Assembly (NCBI GenBank): GCA_035279785.1
Contig: DATEHC010000109.1
Location: forward strand, 1 to 22,581
Origin: 40CM-4-65-16 sp035279785
GTDB taxonomy: Bacteria > Chloroflexota > Dormibacteria > Dormibacterales > Dormibacteraceae
Direction of reading: 5' to 3'
DNA: 22,581 nt
The position numbers and the translations under genes were made by a program. This document shows positions 1-7,731 of this stretch, piece after piece. Every line of letters begins with the position of its first letter. The stretch's first letter is position 1. Under the pieces are notes generated by a model. That model saw only the letters and a list, made by a program, of their open reading frames with translations, was not told where the DNA came from and did no database searches.

Positions 1-162
1 CAGGGTCGACTCCGGGGGCGTGCGGTAGAAGCTGCCGTTCAGCTCCACACCGTTGAGCCGCGATGCGTAGTAGGCGAGCATCTTCGCGCCAGGGAGCGAG
101 GCCGGATAGAACTTGCCCTTCCAGCTCGCGTAGCTGAAGCCGGAGATTCCGGCATAGAGCAC
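1..162 (-). CDS. DUF72 (YecE-like) family protein, N-terminal part
   Basis: Only the first 54 codons are in the window; the gene runs off the left edge. The visible N-terminus has the DUF72 pattern: Y-A-G-I-S-G-F-S-Y at residues 3-11, W-K-G-K-F-Y-P near 14-20, then L-A-Y-Y-A-S-R-L-N-G-V-E-L-N and F-Y-R-T-P. The family is a TIM-barrel fold of unknown biochemical role, so none is assigned. I chose the GTG at 162 because it sits just before the first conserved strand and because an in-frame TAG lies upstream at 198-196 with no other start between. No Shine-Dalgarno is seen; instead a 13-bp perfect hairpin ends 7 nt before the start. The family call is strong, the start moderately sure. Confidence 0.85.
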   Translation of the reverse strand, partial: MLYAGISGFSYASWKGKFYPASLPGAKMLAYYASRLNGVELNGSFYRTPPESTL

Positions 163-168
163 TTCAGT

Positions 169-200
169 CGTAGGGGGAACCTTTCCAGGTTCCCCCTACG
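169..200. repeat. 13-bp perfect inverted repeat just upstream of the DUF72 start
   Basis: Arms CGTAGGGGGAACC (169-181) and GGTTCCCCCTACG (188-200) are perfect reverse complements around a 6-nt loop. The hairpin lies between the rlmN 3' end and the DUF72 GTG, 7 nt from that start. No T-run follows on either strand, so a simple intrinsic terminator is not obvious. It could be a dispersed palindromic repeat or a 5'-UTR structure affecting translation. Confidence 0.75.
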
Positions 201-345
201 TCGCGGCGCTCAACGGCGCATCGCAGCGACCGAGATCGTTCGCTGTTGCGCGCCGGCTTCGCGCCGCTAACCCCCTCCGGAGTGAATGAGATCTGGCGAT
301 TGGTCATCCAATGCAAAGCCCTGGAGGCCGACAGGAAAGCGTGTC

Positions 346-368
346 GCGGCCGGGCCGAGCCCGGCCGC
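346..368 (-). terminator. GC-rich hairpin after rlmN, likely terminator
   Basis: GCGGCCGGGC (346-355) and GCCCGGCCGC (359-368) form a perfect 10-bp stem with a 3-nt loop. It begins 12 nt past the rlmN stop codon (383-381, minus strand). The sequence after it on the minus strand is only weakly T-rich (GACACGCTTTCC), so termination efficiency is uncertain. The rest of the 163-380 gap shows no gene. Confidence 0.5.
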
Positions 369-380
369 CAAGGGAACGCA

Positions 381-1427
381 TCACGCCGTGGCCCTGGCGC
401 GCATCACGCGTTCGTGCAGCTGCCCGCACGCCGCATCCGCCTCTCGCCCACGCGTGTCGCGAACCGTCACGTTGAGACCCTGCGCCTCGACCATCTCGCG
501 GAACGCGCGGATGGAGTTGCGGTCCGGCGCGCGATAGGGCGTGTCGTCGACCGGGTTGAACGGGATCAGGTTGACGTGAGCAAGCTTCCGCTTGAGCAGC
601 GCGCCCAGCTCGCGCGCGTCGCGCTCAGTGTCGTTCACGCCGGCGAGCATCACCCACTCGTAGCTCACCCGCCTGCCGGTCTCTTCCCCGTACGCCTGCG
701 CGGCCCCCACGAGATCGTGCACGGGGTACTTGCGGTTGATCGGCACGAGCACGTCGCGCAGCTCGTCGCGCGCGGCGTGGAGAGAGATCGCGAGCGTGAC
801 CGGGATTTTTTCTGCCGCGAGCTGCTCGATGCGCGGGATCAGACCGCTCGTCGATACGACGATCCTGCGCGGGCTGATGCCGAGCAGCTGCGGATCGGCC
901 ATCGCGCGCACTGAATCGACCACCGCGCGGTAGTTGGCCATCGGCTCGCCCATGCCCATGAAGACGATGTGCGACAGACGCCGGCCTTCGCCGAGCAGAA
1001 TCCGCTGCGCGTCGAGGGCCTGCTCGAGGATCTCGTGCATCTTGAGATTGCGGCCGAAAGGAAACTTGCCAGTCGCGCAGAACGGGCATCCCACCGGGCA
1101 TCCCGCCTGCGAGGAGATGCACAGAGTGGTGCGGTCCGCGTAGCGCATGACGACTGCCTCGACGGAGTGGCCTCCCTCGAGCTCGTACAGCGTCTTGGTC
1201 GTGAGCCCGCGGTCCGCCTGCGACACCGCGATCGGGGTGAGCGAGGTGGTGCGGAAGTCGGCGTCCAGCGCGGTGCGCAGCGCCTTCGGCAGGTCGCGCA
1301 TCTCGTCGAAGCTTGTCGCTCCCCTCGCGAGCCACGACCAGACCTGATCGCGACGGTACGCCGGCGCCTCGTGCTCGGCGAGCCAGCGCTCTAGCTCAGC
1401 CGCCGACAGCGACAAGATTGCGTTCAC
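381..1427 (-). CDS. rlmN: 23S rRNA (adenine(2503)-C(2))-methyltransferase RlmN
   Basis: Radical-SAM enzyme that methylates C2 of A2503 in 23S rRNA (and A37 in some tRNAs) using a [4Fe-4S] cluster and two SAM molecules. The 348-aa length is normal for the family. The cluster motif CxxxCxxC is C110, C114, C117, followed by A-T-G-K. The two mechanistic cysteines are both present: C103 in T-L-C-I-S-S-Q and C334 in the C-terminal A-C-G-Q-L. The SAM-binding G-M-G-E-P-M segment and the L-A-I-S-L-H-A stretch are also seen. The start is GTG at 1427, sharing a GTGA overlap with the stop of the upstream hydrolase gene, so the pair is probably translationally coupled. No truncation or missing key residue. 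Confidence 0.97.
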   Translation of the reverse strand: MNAILSLSAAELERWLAEHEAPAYRRDQVWSWLARGATSFDEMRDLPKALRTALDADFRTTSLTPIAVSQADRGLTTKTLYELEGGHSVEAVVMRYADRTTLCISSQAGCPVGCPFCATGKFPFGRNLKMHEILEQALDAQRILLGEGRRLSHIVFMGMGEPMANYRAVVDSVRAMADPQLLGISPRRIVVSTSGLIPRIEQLAAEKIPVTLAISLHAARDELRDVLVPINRKYPVHDLVGAAQAYGEETGRRVSYEWVMLAGVNDTERDARELGALLKRKLAHVNLIPFNPVDDTPYRAPDRNSIRAFREMVEAQGLNVTVRDTRGREADAACGQLHERVMRARATA

Positions 1428-2191
1428 GGGCCAACATTACCGACGGCCTGGAAAACCTCACCGTCTTCGCGAACCAGGCGGTCGTCGACGAGCTTTTTCA
1501 GATGTGCGCGCAGCGTCATCTCCGCCGCGCGCATGAGGCTCTCGTCGAGCTCGCCATAAACCCGGTGCGTGAGCTGCGACGCCGTTCCCTCGCCGCGCCG
1601 CACCTCGTCAAGGATCTGCGCCTCGCGCTCCAGCCGGTGCCGACGGTACTCCGCGATCTTCTCCATCGCCTGCGTCACCGGGTCCCAGTGGCCCGGGAAA
1701 AGGATGCGCGGCTCGAGTTTCGAGAGGCGATCGAGTGACCGCAGGTAGGCGGCCACGTCGCCCTCCGGATACGTGACCATGGAGCTGCCGCGGCCCAGTA
1801 TCAGGTCGCCGGTGAAAACCGCGCCGTCGTCCGCGATCAGGAAGCAGACGTGATCTGCGCTGTGGCCCGGCGTGTGAAGCGCGGTGAGGCTCAGGTTCCC
1901 AGCGCGCACGACGTCGCCGTCGGCGAGCTCGGGGAAGCGGCGCACCGACGCCTTGTGTGGCCGGGCGAATCGCTCTGCCAGCGGCAGGTGGTCGGGATGC
2001 GAATGCGTGACCAGGACGACACCGACCGTCTTGCCGGCGAGACGTCGCTCGAGGGCCGCCAGGTGGGCGTCGTCGTCCGGGCCCGGATCGATGACCACGA
2101 CAACCGGGCCGGCATCGACGATCCACGTGTTCGTGCCCGGCCCGGTGTACGGTCCCGGGTTCGGGGCCACCACTCGCGAGACTTCCGGCAA
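1424..2191 (-). CDS. Metallo-beta-lactamase-fold hydrolase (LACTB2/glyoxalase II-like)
   Basis: A 255-aa protein of the metallo-beta-lactamase superfamily. The zinc motif H-S-H-P-D-H is at residues 63-68 (H63, H65, D67, H68); further ligands are expected in H-T-P-G-H-S, F-T-G-D-L-I-L and F-P-G-H-W-D. A C-terminal winged-helix-like part (last ~60 residues) matches the LACTB2 subgroup. That subgroup includes hydroxyacylglutathione-hydrolase-like enzymes and an RNA endonuclease, so the substrate cannot be read from sequence. The start appears to be TTG at 2191, one base after the TGA of the upstream kinase-like gene, and no Shine-Dalgarno is visible; translation probably depends on reinitiation. 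It overlaps rlmN by 4 nt. It likely belongs to one minus-strand transcript running from the histidine kinase to rlmN. Confidence 0.85.
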   Translation of the reverse strand: MPEVSRVVAPNPGPYTGPGTNTWIVDAGPVVVVIDPGPDDDAHLAALERRLAGKTVGVVLVTHSHPDHLPLAERFARPHKASVRRFPELADGDVVRAGNLSLTALHTPGHSADHVCFLIADDGAVFTGDLILGRGSSMVTYPEGDVAAYLRSLDRLSKLEPRILFPGHWDPVTQAMEKIAEYRRHRLEREAQILDEVRRGEGTASQLTHRVYGELDESLMRAAEMTLRAHLKKLVDDRLVREDGEVFQAVGNVGP

Positions 2192-2192
2192 A

Positions 2193-2933
2193 TCAGCGGA
2201 GGTGGTACGCGGGGAGGTAGATGTCCGCGACGTCTCGCGCGCCGGCGTCGAGCCAGCCGTCGAGCTGCGTGTCCACGATCAGGCGCACGAGCGGCTCGCC
2301 CAGCTCGGGAACCGTGGGATGGGACCGTTCGCCGGTCGCGTGGATCCGCACCTTCCACCAGGATCCCGATTGCTCCGCCGAGATCGCGAGCGAGGCGCCG
2401 AGCCAGTCGCGCACCCTCGTGAACGCCTCGACCAGCACGGGCTCCGAGCCGACAACGACTGCCGTGGGCGGCACGTCTCGCGTTGCGCCCGGCAGCGCGA
2501 GGTTGAGGACGGCGCCGAGGACGACGCCGCGCGCGTGGTCCTTGGGTTCAATCGCCGCAGCTTCGAGCCCGGCGGCGCGTCGTCCGACCTCCTGTGCTTG
2601 CTCGAACACCGCCTCGAGGAGCTCGGGCCGTCCGAACGCGGCCTGTCGCGCCGACTCCTGCAGCGCGAGCACCGAAGAGCGCAGCTTGTGGCCCAGGCGG
2701 CCGAGGAGGTGATCGCGCTGCTCGTCGACCAGGCGCTGGCCGAGCTCCGCCGACCGGCGCGCGACCTTCAGGCCCGACTCCGCGGCCCACCCGACGAGCC
2801 GGCCGTTCAGGACCAGCGGCTTCCATGGCCCGCCGGGCGGCGGAAAGTCGGGATCGGCCGGCCCGTGCCTCCGGCGGTCGGGCACGGACTCCATCCCCCC
2901 ACCCACTCGGACCCACATCGGCCCGACGTCCAT
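2193..2933 (-). CDS. Kinase-like protein with H-box and degenerate ATPase domain
   Basis: A 246-aa protein directly downstream (23-nt gap) of the large histidine kinase. Residues 60-125 look like a dimerisation/phosphotransfer helix pair with an H-box, L-G-H-K-L-R-S-S, placing the candidate phospho-acceptor at H82. The following ~110 residues have the length and spacing of a kinase ATP-binding domain, but I see no N-box asparagines, no D-x-G-x-G and no G-rich G2 box. This is the layout of phosphotransfer proteins such as ChpT or Spo0B. No membrane segment is seen. I took the ATG at 2933; in-frame ATGs at 2918 and 2894 are alternatives, the last preceded by a G-rich run. It could also be a decayed kinase; function is inferred, not recognised by strong similarity. 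Confidence 0.6.
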   Translation of the reverse strand: MDVGPMWVRVGGGMESVPDRRRHGPADPDFPPPGGPWKPLVLNGRLVGWAAESGLKVARRSAELGQRLVDEQRDHLLGRLGHKLRSSVLALQESARQAAFGRPELLEAVFEQAQEVGRRAAGLEAAAIEPKDHARGVVLGAVLNLALPGATRDVPPTAVVVGSEPVLVEAFTRVRDWLGASLAISAEQSGSWWKVRIHATGERSHPTVPELGEPLVRLIVDTQLDGWLDAGARDVADIYLPAYHLR

Positions 2934-2956
2934 AGAGGTGCTAACGGCGGGAGCGG

Positions 2957-5900
2957 CTACGTCTTGATCCTCGCCGGCACGGTGAAGCGGAAAGTGGTTC
3001 CGCGGCGATCGCTCGCCGCCACCCAGATCCGCCCGCCGAACGAGCGTTCGACGACCAGCCGGCAGAGGTAGAGACCCAGGCCCAAGCCGCCCTGGGAGCG
3101 GCTCCGCCCGGCCGGACCCGTCTTCTCGAACACCGTCTCCAGCGTCGCAGCCGGGAGACCCTGGCCGCCGTCCGCGACGGTGATCTCGAGCCAGCCTCGC
3201 TGCACCTGCCGCGCCTCGACCTGGACCTCGCGGCTCGTGTATTCGAGAGCGTTGCCGATGAGGTTCGTCAGGACCTGGCCGAGGTGGGCCGGCTCGCAGA
3301 ACGCTTGAGGGAGACCATCCGGCAGATTGATCTGCACGGCCTCCGTCCGCTCGGCATAGCGGTGCGCGAGGACGTTGATCACGCCGGCGAGCGCAGAGGC
3401 GAGGTCGACGGGCTCTGGCCTCGGTTCGAAGTGGCGGGTCTCGAGCTTGGCGATGATGAGCTGGCTCTCGACCAGGCTGAGCAGCCGGTCCGACGACTCG
3501 TACGCCTCCTGAAGCAGGGAGCGGCGGCCGCCGGCGTCGATGGTGTCTTCCCACTGCATGATCCCGGCGAGCGTGTTCTTCATCGCCGCCGCGGGACTCC
3601 GGACCTCGTGGCCGATGGCGCGCAGCATCAGGTCTTTCGCCTCCAGCGCCTGGCGCTGGGCGGTGACGTCCTCGTGCAGCGTGAGCACGCCGGCCGGCTC
3701 GCCCTCGAGACCCGGGATGACAACGCGGCGCACATGCACAGTGCGGTCCGGATCTTTCATCCGCAGCTCGAGAGTGCCGTCTGCCTCGCCGTCCTCGTGC
3801 GGGATCGCACCGGCAGCGGCGTAGATCTCGTCGGGCTTGCGACCAGGCATATCCGACGCTTGCAGGCTGTAGATGGCCTCGATCTCCGGGTTGGCGTAGA
3901 CGATTCGTCCCGCGGCGTCCTCGAGCATCACGCCCACGGGCGAGTGGCGAAGAATCGCGTTCATCATCCGGCGCTCGCGGTCGAGCGCATCTACGAGCTC
4001 GAGCTGGCCGAGCAGCACCGCCGCCTGGCCGGCAAGGACCCCTGCGAGGCGGCGCGTCTCGGATCCGCCCCCGGTCATGCGGGCGACGAGCAATCCGGCG
4101 AACCGGCCCTCGACCTGGATCGGGATGGCAAAGGCGTCCTGCGGCGCGCCGAGGAGGTCGAGGAGCGCGCGCAGTCGCCTCCCACCCGCGGACGACGTGA
4201 GGGCACGAAGCAGCTGTGCACTGTCGCTCACCGGCACGCGCGGCGCCATCTCGCCGTCGTCCGAGCGGCGGACGAGCTCGCCGTCCTCGAGCAGCCAGAG
4301 CTCGCCCTGCGATCCGGCGAGCGCGCGGCTGACGAGTCGCGCCATCTCCGAGCGGGCGCGGTCGGGTTCGGTAGGCGTCAGCTCGGTGAAGGCCGCGACC
4401 GCCTCGAGCGTGCGGATGCGGCCGCGGGTCTCGGCGACGAGGCGGGCGTTCTCGATCGCGACCGCGGCGTGGCGGGCGAAGTCGAGGGCGGCAGCGGTCG
4501 GCTCGGCGACCAGGGTCGACGCGTGCACCGCCCCGATCGCGCCGACGAGGCGGTCGCTGTACCAGAGCGGGACGAGGTTCCACGCGAAGTCGTGCGCTTT
4601 GCCGCTGACGATTCCGCCAGGCGCGACGCGGTCGTCGTTGGCGAGCCCGGCCCACGCGAGCACCTCCTCGGCCGCGGCGTCCCCGCTGCCGCGAGTCGCG
4701 GTGATGCGGCCCTCCGTGTCGAACGCCCAGCACACCGCGCCGGCGCACTCGAGCATGGTCCGCGCCTGGTCGGCGATGTTGGCGACCACGCTCATCAGCT
4801 CGTGGCCGGCGAGCGCGGCGAGCTCCTGGATGCGCACGGATTGCGCGAGCGCGAGCTCGTTGGCGTGGTGCAGGCGCATGGTGCGCAGCGCGATGCCCAC
4901 GACCGGCGTCGCGGACTCGAGCAGCTTGAGATGCGTCGCCTGGAACCGGGCGCCGTCGTTGCGCATCGCGACGAGACCCGCGACCACGCGGTCGTCTTGC
5001 GTGATCGGCGCCCACACCACATGGCTGGGCGACCGCGTGAAGATGTAGCTCCCGATCGGACCGCCGGAATCGTCGGGCTCGTCCGCCGCGACGTCGATGA
5101 CGCCGCCCGCGGTCTGGATCATCCGGCGGAAGAAAGGCGCGGCGTCGATCGGCACCGGCCCGATGGGCGTTGCGGGCTCGTCGCGCTGGCCGGCAAACCC
5201 GGCCACGAGACCCGCCACGTCGACGTAGGCGAGGACCATGTGCGTCGAGCCGAGGTAGTCGGCGACAACCGAGAAAACCGCCTCGGCGAGCTGGCGCTCG
5301 TCGGACGAGGCCGCGACGCCCATCTCGAGGAGGTGCAGGGCCTCGAGGCGTGCACGCTCGGTCTGGGCCTGGGCAAAATGCTCGGCGTTGGCCAGGGCCA
5401 GGCTCACGTGCGCGGCGATGTCCTGCAGGAGCTTGACGTGCCAGTCGTCGAAGGCGCCCTCGCTGTAGGACTGCAGCGACAGCAGCGCGGTGATCGTGTC
5501 GCCACTCAACACCGGCACCCAGACGAACGACCGCGAGACGCGCCGCCGGTCGGTGGGTGGTCCGGACACGAAGATGGCCGCGCCCTCGCCCACCGTCCAG
5601 ACCTCGCGCTCAAGTGCCTGGCCCTCGAAGGTGCGCGCCCACGGGGATTTGCGCACGAGCACGGGCTTGCCCGACTCGTACGCCTCGCGCGACGGGCCGG
5701 TCACGGCCAGCGGCACCGGAGGTACGACCTCCTCGACGCCACCCACGTACTGATAGCCCTCGGCGACGGGGCCCTCCCCCGTCTGCGTGATCGTGGCGAG
5801 GATGAACCCGTCGAAGTTGAGGAAGCCGCCCAGCTCCTCGCGCAGCGTGCGCATGATCGACCAGCGGTCGAGGCTCGAGGCGAGGCGGCGGCCGATCGAG

Positions 5901-6970
5901 CTCACGATCTCCAGGCGCCGGCGCTGGTCCTCGATCGCCTCGTAGGAGCGCGCGTTGCGCAGGGCGAGCGTGACCTCGTCCGAGACCAGCTCGAGGAAGG
6001 CAGCGGTCGAGTCTTCGTAGGAGTAGGGCCGCGACGACTTGATGGCGAGCGCGCCGCGGGAGACACCGCCTTCCTTGAGCGGCACCCACAGCGCGGAATG
6101 CGGATAGTGGGTCAGCGTCGGCTTGCCTGCGGCGCCCACCTCGCGCGCGGTGACCACGACCGGAGACCTGGCGGGCAGCCAGCGCGTGCTCGGCTTGGCA
6201 TCGGCTGCGGCGTGGAGGTAGCGTGCGCGGTCGCTGCCGTCCTGCAGAAGGATGATCTCCAGAGAGTCCAGTGGCAGAAGCTCGCGCAGGGTGTCGTAGA
6301 GGCCGGCCAAAACGCTCGTCTCATCGAGGGTCGAGGTCATCGCTCGCGCGATCAGGTTCAATGCCTGGAGCCGGCGCGCCTGGTTGCGGGTCAGCTCATT
6401 CAGCGAGGCGTTGGCCAGCAGCACGCCGAGCCCGCGGTGGGCGTCCTCGAGAAAGTCGATCTCAGCTGAGGGCACCCGACGTTTGCGTGGGGACGAATAC
6501 ACGACGCTGGCGATCAGCTCGCCCTGGTGCATCACCGGTACCCAGATCGCCAGACGGCTCCTCAACTTGACGCCTGGGCCCTTGCCGGTCTCTATGCGCT
6601 GCGGCAGCGGAAGAACCGTGGTCTTGGGGCTGGCGAAGGATCGGGCGAAAAGCGACTCGCGCAGCGGTCTTCGCCGGACGTCCTGCAGGACGCCTGCGTC
6701 AACGACCTGCGAGTGGAACCAGCCCTCGCGCTCGAGCACCTGCAGGTTGACCGACAGGTAGCCGAACCGGGCCGACAAGCTGCGGTAAAGCACCTGGACG
6801 ACGTCGGCCTCTGTCACACACGTGCTCAGCTCGTGGATGAGGGCGTTGGCTGACAGCGCCTGGGCTGCGGGCCGGGTCCTGGGGCGCGCTCCATTCTGCG
6901 ATTTGGCGGCTGCGCGCGCCAGCGCCGCGGTGGACGAATGGGAGGTGCGGTTCCGCCGGGTCTGCGCCAT
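2957..6970 (-). CDS. Multi-GAF, PAS-containing sensor histidine kinase
   Basis: A 1337-aa cytoplasmic sensor kinase with no membrane segment or signal peptide. Approximate domains: GAF repeats at 45-190, 200-345, 350-530, 540-700, 705-845 and 855-995, a PAS domain at 1005-1110, HisKA at 1112-1185 and HATPase at 1190-1337. The phospho-acceptor is H1121 in G-H-E-V-R-S-P. The ATPase boxes are intact: N1236/N1240 in N-L-I-G-N-A-L-E-Y, D-G-G-Q-G-L-P at 1267-1273, and G-G-L-G-L-G-L-Y near 1294-1301. GAF ligands cannot be predicted; a bilin-type cysteine was not evident. It starts at ATG 6970 and diverges from a single-domain receiver 29 bp away, an arrangement typical of a cognate pair. Downstream on the same strand lies the H-box protein ending at 2193. 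The GAF count is a visual estimate. Confidence 0.93.
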   Translation of the reverse strand: MAQTRRNRTSHSSTAALARAAAKSQNGARPRTRPAAQALSANALIHELSTCVTEADVVQVLYRSLSARFGYLSVNLQVLEREGWFHSQVVDAGVLQDVRRRPLRESLFARSFASPKTTVLPLPQRIETGKGPGVKLRSRLAIWVPVMHQGELIASVVYSSPRKRRVPSAEIDFLEDAHRGLGVLLANASLNELTRNQARRLQALNLIARAMTSTLDETSVLAGLYDTLRELLPLDSLEIILLQDGSDRARYLHAAADAKPSTRWLPARSPVVVTAREVGAAGKPTLTHYPHSALWVPLKEGGVSRGALAIKSSRPYSYEDSTAAFLELVSDEVTLALRNARSYEAIEDQRRRLEIVSSIGRRLASSLDRWSIMRTLREELGGFLNFDGFILATITQTGEGPVAEGYQYVGGVEEVVPPVPLAVTGPSREAYESGKPVLVRKSPWARTFEGQALEREVWTVGEGAAIFVSGPPTDRRRVSRSFVWVPVLSGDTITALLSLQSYSEGAFDDWHVKLLQDIAAHVSLALANAEHFAQAQTERARLEALHLLEMGVAASSDERQLAEAVFSVVADYLGSTHMVLAYVDVAGLVAGFAGQRDEPATPIGPVPIDAAPFFRRMIQTAGGVIDVAADEPDDSGGPIGSYIFTRSPSHVVWAPITQDDRVVAGLVAMRNDGARFQATHLKLLESATPVVGIALRTMRLHHANELALAQSVRIQELAALAGHELMSVVANIADQARTMLECAGAVCWAFDTEGRITATRGSGDAAAEEVLAWAGLANDDRVAPGGIVSGKAHDFAWNLVPLWYSDRLVGAIGAVHASTLVAEPTAAALDFARHAAVAIENARLVAETRGRIRTLEAVAAFTELTPTEPDRARSEMARLVSRALAGSQGELWLLEDGELVRRSDDGEMAPRVPVSDSAQLLRALTSSAGGRRLRALLDLLGAPQDAFAIPIQVEGRFAGLLVARMTGGGSETRRLAGVLAGQAAVLLGQLELVDALDRERRMMNAILRHSPVGVMLEDAAGRIVYANPEIEAIYSLQASDMPGRKPDEIYAAAGAIPHEDGEADGTLELRMKDPDRTVHVRRVVIPGLEGEPAGVLTLHEDVTAQRQALEAKDLMLRAIGHEVRSPAAAMKNTLAGIMQWEDTIDAGGRRSLLQEAYESSDRLLSLVESQLIIAKLETRHFEPRPEPVDLASALAGVINVLAHRYAERTEAVQINLPDGLPQAFCEPAHLGQVLTNLIGNALEYTSREVQVEARQVQRGWLEITVADGGQGLPAATLETVFEKTGPAGRSRSQGGLGLGLYLCRLVVERSFGGRIWVAASDRRGTTFRFTVPARIKT

Positions 6971-6978
6971 TTGCCACG

Positions 6979-6986
6979 GATATACT
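6979..6986. promoter_or_regulatory. Overlapping divergent -10 elements for kinase and receiver genes
   Basis: The 29-bp gap between the kinase ATG (6970, minus) and the receiver GTG (7000, plus) contains GATATACT. On the minus strand TATATC (6984-6979) lies exactly 8 nt before the kinase ATG, a leaderless spacing. On the plus strand TATACT (6981-6986) lies 13 nt before the receiver GTG. The hexamers share four bases, so both promoters could not be open together. No convincing -35 is seen for either, and the call rests on -10 similarity and spacing. Confidence 0.4.
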
Positions 6987-6999
6987 GCCCCAGATTCCG

Positions 7000-7434
7000 G
7001 TGCCGTTTACTCCGCCGAAGCCAATTGCGCCAACTCCCGAAGAGCTGCGGGGGTCAACGGTGCTCGTCGTGGACGACGAGAGGGCCTGGCGGGTGATCCT
7101 CGAGACCGACCTGAAGATGCTCGGCTACAAGGTGTCCATCGCCGAGGACGCGGACCAGGCGCTGGTGCGGGCGCAGGCCGACAGGCCCGAGGTGGCGATC
7201 ATCGACCTGATGCTTCCCGAGCCGATGGACGGCTGGGGCCTGCTCAACGAGCTCAGGTCGCGCGGGCAGAAGGTGCCCGTGATCTTCTACACCGCGTACC
7301 CGGTCTTTCCCTCAGGCACCGACGACCCTGACGTCGTCGGATACATGAGCAAAGCAGTCGACCGGGCGGACCTCTACGCTCTCCTCCCGGTCGCTATCCG
7401 GCGCTCTCGGGAGCGCCGGGACTCAGACTCTTAG
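7000..7434 (+). CDS. Single-domain response regulator (receiver only)
   Basis: A 144-aa CheY/Spo0F-like receiver with no output domain. The acidic pair is D25-D26 in V-V-D-D-E, the phospho-acceptor D69 in I-I-D-L-M-L-P, the switch threonine T98 and the conserved lysine K119 in Y-M-S-K. All catalytic residues are present, so phosphorylation should work. A proline-rich 15-residue lead precedes the receiver, much like that of the OmpR-type regulator at 7732. The start is GTG at 7000 without a clear Shine-Dalgarno. Divergent placement against the multi-GAF kinase suggests it takes phosphate from that kinase. With no DNA-binding domain it must act by protein contact or pass the phosphate on. Confidence 0.92.
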   Translation: MPFTPPKPIAPTPEELRGSTVLVVDDERAWRVILETDLKMLGYKVSIAEDADQALVRAQADRPEVAIIDLMLPEPMDGWGLLNELRSRGQKVPVIFYTAYPVFPSGTDDPDVVGYMSKAVDRADLYALLPVAIRRSRERRDSDS

Positions 7435-7438
7435 TTGG

Positions 7439-7558
7439 TTACCAGCCCCAGGAGAAGCCGCCGAGGTCGTCAACCCACGACGCGCCGGCTGCGAGCGCCA
7501 GTGCGCCGAGGATCATTACCGCGATGACCACACCCTGGACCTTGAATCGCCACGTCAT
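7439..7558 (-). CDS. 39-aa single-pass membrane microprotein
   Basis: A short reading frame starting at ATG 7558 encodes 39 residues: a basic N-terminus (M-T-W-R-F-K-V), one hydrophobic helix at about residues 8-27, and an acidic, aromatic tail (W-V-D-D-L-G-G-F then S-W-G-W). The charge layout fits an inner-membrane protein with the N-terminus in the cytoplasm. AGGGG lies 10 nt before the ATG, a poor but possible ribosome site. It ends 4 bp from the convergent receiver gene and is divergent from the OmpR-type regulator. The frame extends upstream to a longer version, but that part is basic and lacks features. No family recognised; coding status rests on composition and placement. Confidence 0.5.
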   Translation of the reverse strand: MTWRFKVQGVVIAVMILGALALAAGASWVDDLGGFSWGW

Positions 7559-7731
7559 CCCCAATTTACCCCTTTGTTTTTCCAATCTACGCCAGGTCCG
7601 GCGAAAAGTATGCCGTAGGCCCGGTGTACTCCAGCATTCTAGTGTCGTCAATAATCGTTAAAAATAATGTAGACGGACTCTTGGAAAACCGAACCATCCG
7701 GCGCGGAGCGGCTGACGGTGCGAGGCGCGAG
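7559..7731. promoter_or_regulatory. AT-rich divergent intergenic region
   Basis: This gap between the microprotein start and the chosen OmpR-type start holds the most AT-rich stretch in this part of the window (about 7635-7670, with ATAATCGTTAAAAATAATG). On the minus strand TAGAAT (7641-7636) is a good -10-like hexamer; on the plus strand TAATGT (7665-7670) is a weaker one. The plus-strand frame stays open through here, so part could be coding, but its base composition argues for promoter DNA. Confidence 0.35.

Noticed and set aside
2934..5015. Apparent 5' extension of the H-box protein to a 940-codon frame
   Set aside because: The extra part lies in the wrong frame inside the kinase gene and is Arg-rich nonsense; only the part after 2933 has protein-like sequence.
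3284..6469. Open frame of about 1061 codons on the plus strand opposite the histidine kinase
   Set aside because: It is antisense to an intact multi-domain kinase and its translation is Arg/His/Asp-rich low-complexity sequence without domains, typical of a shadow frame in high-GC DNA.
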